Below are positions 60,602-64,000 of a DNA stretch of 64,000 bases, in pieces. The notes under the pieces were generated by a model. The model was given only the letters and a program-made list of their open reading frames with translations. It was not told the DNA's origin and did no database searches. Made by a program: the position numbers and the translations under genes. The stretch is from Polaromonas sp. OV174 (lineage in GTDB: Bacteria > Pseudomonadota > Gammaproteobacteria > Burkholderiales > Burkholderiaceae_C): assembly GCF_900112285.1 (NCBI RefSeq), contig NZ_FOKZ01000021.1:17165-81164 (forward strand), written 5' to 3'. How positions within the stretch are numbered: position 1 is the first letter of the stretch; each line of letters opens with the position of its first letter.

Positions 60602-61546
60602 ATGAATCAAACCACACGGCCAAATAAGGCGGCGTCTGTCGTCACCAGTGCAGGGCCTGGCGCCCGCCTGGCTCGCAGACTGACTCTGCCATGCGCCCTG
60701 GCTGCGGTCATGCTGCTGGCGGCAGGTTGCGCCACGCGCTCCCCAGGCAATGCGCCGGTTGAAGACCGGGGCACCGGCATGTCGCGCCAGCAAAGCACGG
60801 TGACGGAAGCCGTCAAGCAACTGCCAGGCTTTGAAAATGCCGGCAAACCCGGTTACTACACCGTCAGGCCCGGCGACACCATGATTCGCATCGGCCTGGA
60901 AAGCGGTCAGAACTGGCGCGATATCGTGCGCTGGAATGCGCTTGAAAACCCCAATCTGATTGAGGTTGGACAGGTCTTGCGCGTGGCGCCACCGGTCAGC
61001 GAAGCCTCCCAGGTGGTGACGCGTCCGGTGTCATCCGGATCAGTGGCTGCCGCGCCGGTTCCAGCCGCCAGCGCCAGCGCCACCGCCAAGCCCGCATCGG
61101 CGCCAGCCAGCGCCGCGGCGCCGGTAGTCGCAGCTGCCCCGACGCCCGCGCCCACACCTGCTGCCATCAATGGCGATGAAGACGTGGGTTGGATCTGGCC
61201 GGCCCAGGGCCAGCTGATTGCCGGCTTTGACGATGCCAAAAACAAGGGTCTGGACATTGCGGGCAAGGCCGGCGATGCCGTGCTGGCCTCGGCCGATGGC
61301 CGGGTGGTCTACTCAGGCGCCGGTTTGCGGGGCTATGGCAACCTGATCATTCTCAAGCACAACAACACCTTTTTGACGGCCTATGCGCACAACCAGACCT
61401 TGCTGGTCAAGGAAGACCAGGCGGTTAAAAAGGGCCAGAAGATTGCCGAGATGGGCAATAGCGATGCCGACCGGGTCAAGCTGCATTTCGAGATTCGCCG
61501 TCAAGGCAAACCGGTCGATCCGGCCAAATACCTGCCGGCCAAATAA
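60602..61546 (+). CDS. nlpD: NlpD-like LysM/degenerate LytM lipoprotein
   Basis: 314 residues. Lipobox VMLLAAGC; LysM (YYTVRPGDTMIRIGLESGQNWRDIVRWNALENP); Ala/Pro linker; LytM/M23 domain. The metal ligands of active M23 peptidases are absent (NKGLDIA in place of HxGxD, and KLHFEI in place of HLHFEI), so, like E. coli NlpD, it should activate an amidase rather than cut peptidoglycan. A terminator follows directly and rpoS, the usual next gene, is missing. Confidence 0.94.
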   Translation: MNQTTRPNKAASVVTSAGPGARLARRLTLPCALAAVMLLAAGCATRSPGNAPVEDRGTGMSRQQSTVTEAVKQLPGFENAGKPGYYTVRPGDTMIRIGLESGQNWRDIVRWNALENPNLIEVGQVLRVAPPVSEASQVVTRPVSSGSVAAAPVPAASASATAKPASAPASAAAPVVAAAPTPAPTPAAINGDEDVGWIWPAQGQLIAGFDDAKNKGLDIAGKAGDAVLASADGRVVYSGAGLRGYGNLIILKHNNTFLTAYAHNQTLLVKEDQAVKKGQKIAEMGNSDADRVKLHFEIRRQGKPVDPAKYLPAK

Positions 61547-61566
61547 GCGGCCAGCGCCTTCAACAA

Positions 61567-61600
61567 AAGGGAGTCCTGCTGTGCAGGACTCCCTTTTTTT
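61567..61600 (+). terminator. Terminator after nlpD
   Basis: GGGAGTCCTGC-tgt-GCAGGACTCCC then T7, perfect stem. Confidence 0.95.
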
Positions 61601-61642
61601 ATACCCAATGGCCTCCGGTCCTTACGTGGTAAGCAGAAGTTG

Positions 61643-62068
61643 CTATTGATTTGATAGCGATTGCTGCGGCAGCAAGGCATCGTAGCCACGCCCCTTGAAC
61701 TGCAGCAAATCCAGGCCGTGGCCGAAGGGATCGGCCAGCCCGGCGATGCGGCCCCAGGCGCGTTCGGTGACCGGCATTTCCAGCACCGCACCGTGTTGCT
61801 GTAGCCGATCGACCGCGGCCTCAATATCCTCGACCACAAAATCCAGGTGTACCGGCGTCCAGTGACGCTGGTAGTTGCGGCGGTCGCTTCGGCCAACCAG
61901 GGGCTGCGTGCCGGGGGCATTCAACAGCAGATCTATGGCGCTGCCTGCACCTAGGAGCTCCACAAAAGCGCCCTGAAAACGCCGGCCCACCCTCAGGCCC
62001 AATCCGGCGGTGTAAAACGTGATGGCACGCTCCAGGTCGTCCACGTCAATGCAGATGCGTATCTCCAT
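61643..62068 (-). CDS. VOC-family (glyoxalase/bleomycin-resistance fold) protein
   Basis: 141 residues from the ATG at 62066-62068 (GGGGAG upstream). Two beta-alpha-beta-beta-beta modules: RICIDVDDLERAITFYTAGLGLRVGRRF and PVHLDFVVEDIEAAVDRLQQHGAVLE, ending AGLADPFGHGLDLLQF. Substrate unknown. Occupies the nlpD-rlmD gap on the opposite strand, where rpoS might be expected. Confidence 0.9.
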   Translation of the reverse strand: MEIRICIDVDDLERAITFYTAGLGLRVGRRFQGAFVELLGAGSAIDLLLNAPGTQPLVGRSDRRNYQRHWTPVHLDFVVEDIEAAVDRLQQHGAVLEMPVTERAWGRIAGLADPFGHGLDLLQFKGRGYDALLPQQSLSNQ

Positions 62069-62132
62069 GCAAGTCTCCCCGGCAGGTTTCTGCTGCTCTA
62101 AAAAACGGCAGCGTAGCCTGAGACAATAGGGT

Positions 62133-63623
62133 ATGTCCAGAAGAAAACAGAATCCGCCGCCGAACCAGCCGGCGCCCGTATCGGCCGAATACCCGCCTGA
62201 TCTGCTCACCGTTGAGTCGCTTGATATCGAAGCCCAGGGCATTGCGCACCGGGACGACGGCAAGGTCGTTTTTATCGAAGGCGCGCTGCCTTTCGAGCTG
62301 GTGACCGCCAATGTTTACCGCAAGAAAAGCAGCTTTGAAAAAGCCACCTTGACGGCGATTCACCACGAGTCGTCCCAGCGTGTGCGCCCGGCTTGCCCGC
62401 ACTTTGGCATGCACACCGGCGCTTGCGGTGGCTGCAAGATGCAGCATCTGCATGCGAGCGCGCAAGTTGCGGTGAAGCAGCGCGTGCTGGAAGACAATCT
62501 GCGCCATATCGGCAAGGCCAAGGCGGAGACCCTGCTCCGGCCGATTGAGGGGCCGGCCTGGGGCTACCGTTACCGCGCCCGGCTGTCGGTGCGCTATGTG
62601 CGCAAAAAAGGCACGGTGCTGGTCGGCTTTCATGAGCGCAAGAGCGGCTATGTGGCTGACATGAGTGAGTGCCATGTGCTGCCCAAGCATGTCAGCGACA
62701 TGCTGCTGCCGCTGCGCGCATTGATAGGCAGCATGGATGCCAGGGAAAGCATTCCGCAGATCGAACTGGCCTGTGGCGACGAGGTGACGGCCATGGTGCT
62801 GCGCCACATGGAGCCGCTCAGCCCGGGCGACCTGGTGCTGCTGCAAGCCTTTGCCGACGCGACGCCTGGCGTGCAGTGGTGGCTGCAGCCCGGTGGCCTG
62901 GAGACAGTCAAGCTGCTTGAGCTCCCGGCTGGTTCGGTCCAGACGCCTGAGCTGAGCTACGGCCTGCCCGAATTCGGCGTTGTCATGCCCTTCAAGCCGA
63001 CCGACTTCACCCAGGTCAACCCGCACATCAACCAGGTGCTGGTGTCGCGTGCGCTGCGGCTGCTGGATGTGCAGCCGCAGGAGCGGGTGATTGACTGGTT
63101 TTGCGGCCTGGGCAATTTCACGCTGCCGCTGGCGACGCGCGCGCGTGAAGTGCTGGGCATTGAAGGCAGCGAGGTGCTGGTTGCCCGTTCACGCCAGAAT
63201 TATGAAAGAAACAGGGCTGCTTCGCCCGTCCGACCTGCGCTGGCTGCTACTGAATTTGTAGCGAGAAACCTGTTTGAGATGACGCCGGCCATGTTGGTGA
63301 AGGATGGCATGGCGGAAAAATGGCTGGTTGATCCCCCGCGCGAAGGCGCGTTCGAGCTGTTCAAGGCGCTTGCCGCACTACACCAGCAAATCGTCACCGG
63401 CGTGCCTTGTGATGACGGTGCGCAGCAGCAAAGCCTGCAGCTGAACGGCTGGGCCTTGCCGCAGCGCATTGTGTATGTGAGCTGCAACCCGGCGACCTTG
63501 GCGCGCGACGTCGGTGTGCTGGTGGAGAGTGGCGCTTACCGCTGCACGGCGGCCGGCGTGGTGAACATGTTTCCGCACACGGCCCATGTGGAGTCCATGG
63601 CGGTGTTTGAGCGCATCGGCTGA
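62133..63623 (+). CDS. rlmD: 23S rRNA (uracil-C5)-methyltransferase RlmD
   Basis: 496 residues. Methylates U1939 of 23S rRNA. N-terminal TRAM-like domain; [4Fe-4S] Cys C88, C98, C101 ([14 protein letters not shown]) and C180; SAM region [15 protein letters not shown]; nucleophile Cys in [12 protein letters not shown]. Residues about 359-375, between the SAM motif and the catalytic loop, are encoded by a 48-bp element copy. Confidence 0.95.
   Translation: MSRRKQNPPPNQPAPVSAEYPPDLLTVESLDIEAQGIAHRDDGKVVFIEGALPFELVTANVYRKKSSFEKATLTAIHHESSQRVRPACPHFGMHTGACGGCKMQHLHASAQVAVKQRVLEDNLRHIGKAKAETLLRPIEGPAWGYRYRARLSVRYVRKKGTVLVGFHERKSGYVADMSECHVLPKHVSDMLLPLRALIGSMDARESIPQIELACGDEVTAMVLRHMEPLSPGDLVLLQAFADATPGVQWWLQPGGLETVKLLELPAGSVQTPELSYGLPEFGVVMPFKPTDFTQVNPHINQVLVSRALRLLDVQPQERVIDWFCGLGNFTLPLATRAREVLGIEGSEVLVARSRQNYERNRAASPVRPALAATEFVARNLFEMTPAMLVKDGMAEKWLVDPPREGAFELFKALAALHQQIVTGVPCDDGAQQQSLQLNGWALPQRIVYVSCNPATLARDVGVLVESGAYRCTAAGVVNMFPHTAHVESMAVFERIG
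63208..63257 (-). repeat. 48-bp dispersed element, copy R7, inside rlmD (diverged)
   Basis: Reverse strand reads AAATTCAGTAGCAGCCAGCG then GAAGCAGCCCTGTTTC; the order of blocks follows the other copies but with more changes. Confidence 0.6.
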
Positions 63624-63670
63624 GCACCCGCAGTCATCAGCATGCGGACGTGAAAAAAGGGCCAGAGGTC

Positions 63671-63708
63671 AATGCCAGTCAGTTAAGAGCTGACTGGCAT
63701 TTTTTTGA
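63671..63708. terminator. Hairpin at the end of rlmD and of the transposase gene
   Basis: AATGCCAGTCAG-ttaagag-CTGACTGGCATT, then T-run on the + strand. It contains the transposase stop codon and may be the insertion sequence's terminal palindrome as well as the rlmD terminator. Confidence 0.8.
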
Positions 63709-64000
63709 TGGGTACTTGCTGCGGGTGGATCGCTTGACCTCGCGTGGGAAGCTGCGATCAGGGCGGCGCGGCGGCAGCACAAAGTAACGAGCCTGATCGA
63801 GCAGCAGTTGCAAGTGCTTTGGCAAAGTGCCTGCTCGCGCCAGATGCACGGTGTTCAAGGCTCCCATGATGGCGTGCTTGGCCGTATGAAAGCTGATCCT
63901 CAGTGGTGCCACACCCACGTGCTCAGCCATCAAACGCATCCACCGCCGAAGCAGTGTATGGGCGAGTAACACGCCCCAGACCTCTTGCATCACTAATTCT
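63679..64000 (-). CDS. IS4-type transposase, C-terminal part, cut by right edge
   Basis: About 107 codons visible with the frame open to the window edge. VMQEVWGVLLAHTLLRRWMRLMAEHVGVAPLRISFHTAKHAI is the typical C-terminal region after the DDE-core Glu in IS4-family transposases. The catalytic residues lie outside the window. An insertion sequence therefore starts about 50 bp after rlmD. Confidence 0.82.
   Translation of the reverse strand, partial: ELVMQEVWGVLLAHTLLRRWMRLMAEHVGVAPLRISFHTAKHAIMGALNTVHLARAGTLPKHLQLLLDQARYFVLPPRRPDRSFPREVKRSTRSKYPSKKCQSALN

Noticed and set aside
61651..61677. Possible eighth copy of the 48-bp element at the end of the VOC gene
   Set aside because: Only the head (TTTGATAGCGATTGCTGC) matches; the tail block is missing, so similarity may be chance.

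Overview
The window is about 60% GC chromosomal DNA from a betaproteobacterium, most likely Burkholderiales/Comamonadaceae (Polaromonas, Rhodoferax or Acidovorax-like). Supporting this are elongation factor P with Arg32 next to its arginine rhamnosyltransferase EarP, a polyhydroxyalkanoate phasin with twin TTGCTGCACTGCAACAT operator sites, the surE-pcm-nlpD block, and about 48-bp dispersed repeats of a type I recall from Comamonadaceae genomes. Genus cannot be fixed from the sequence alone.

Layout. 1-2.1 kb: D-tartrate dehydratase (cut by the left edge) with a divergent LysR regulator. 2.1-3.0 kb: a small Cys-containing gene running into a 14-copy octanucleotide array, plus decayed repeats. 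3.0-9.1 kb: AraC regulator divergent from a XenA-like ene-reductase, then a molybdenum hydroxylase operon (Fe-S subunit, Tat-exported Mo subunit, XdhC-type maturation factor). 9.4-10.1 kb: an AT-rich two-gene module of unknown function. 10.7-18.2 kb: exported hydrolase, a polar amino acid ABC importer without an ATPase, an Lrp regulator, and an M20 amidohydrolase plus diaminopropionate ammonia-lyase pair. 18.4-24.4 kb: IMPACT/YigZ protein, a truncated cupin, and a four-gene set (alcohol dehydrogenase, cyclophilin-like lipoprotein, MFS exporter, Tat hydrolase) with a divergent LysR regulator. 24.5-34.9 kb: gamma-glutamyltransferase, NhaR-like regulator, small zinc-ribbon and Ala-rich proteins, short-chain dehydrogenase, iron-binding protein, patatin lipoprotein, phasin, histone-deacetylase-like protein, thioesterase and nitroreductase. 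35-49 kb: housekeeping genes (FKBP, pncB, an ion antiporter, hydroxyacid dehydrogenase, rmuC, MFS, LOG protein, efp-earP, uvrC, pgsA, EamA exporter, LysR). 49-54 kb: fluoroacetate-dehalogenase-like enzyme, tartrate/D-malate dehydrogenase, hupB, tRNA-Val, ppiD, tRNA-His. 54.1-57.7 kb: a 3.6-kb insert in tRNA-His bounded by a 19-bp direct repeat, carrying hipB-hipA and a GreA/Rnk-like gene but no integrase. 57.8-64 kb: quinone oxidoreductase, surE-pcm-nlpD (rpoS absent from its usual next place), VOC protein, rlmD and the end of an IS4-type transposase cut by the right edge.

The main unexplained structure is in the repeats. At least seven copies of one about 48-bp element are recognisable. Four lie inside reading frames that stay open (two in earP, one in pcm, one in rlmD), so the element has added in-frame peptide to conserved enzymes. 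A separate 82-bp repeat supplies the C-terminus of the diaminopropionate ammonia-lyase gene. Other leads are the integrase-less hipBA island with inverted GGTTGTTACAC motifs near its ends, the AT-rich two-gene module, an ene-reductase lacking the family's usual active-site Tyr, and the missing rpoS. No rRNA operon, CRISPR array or complete prophage is present.
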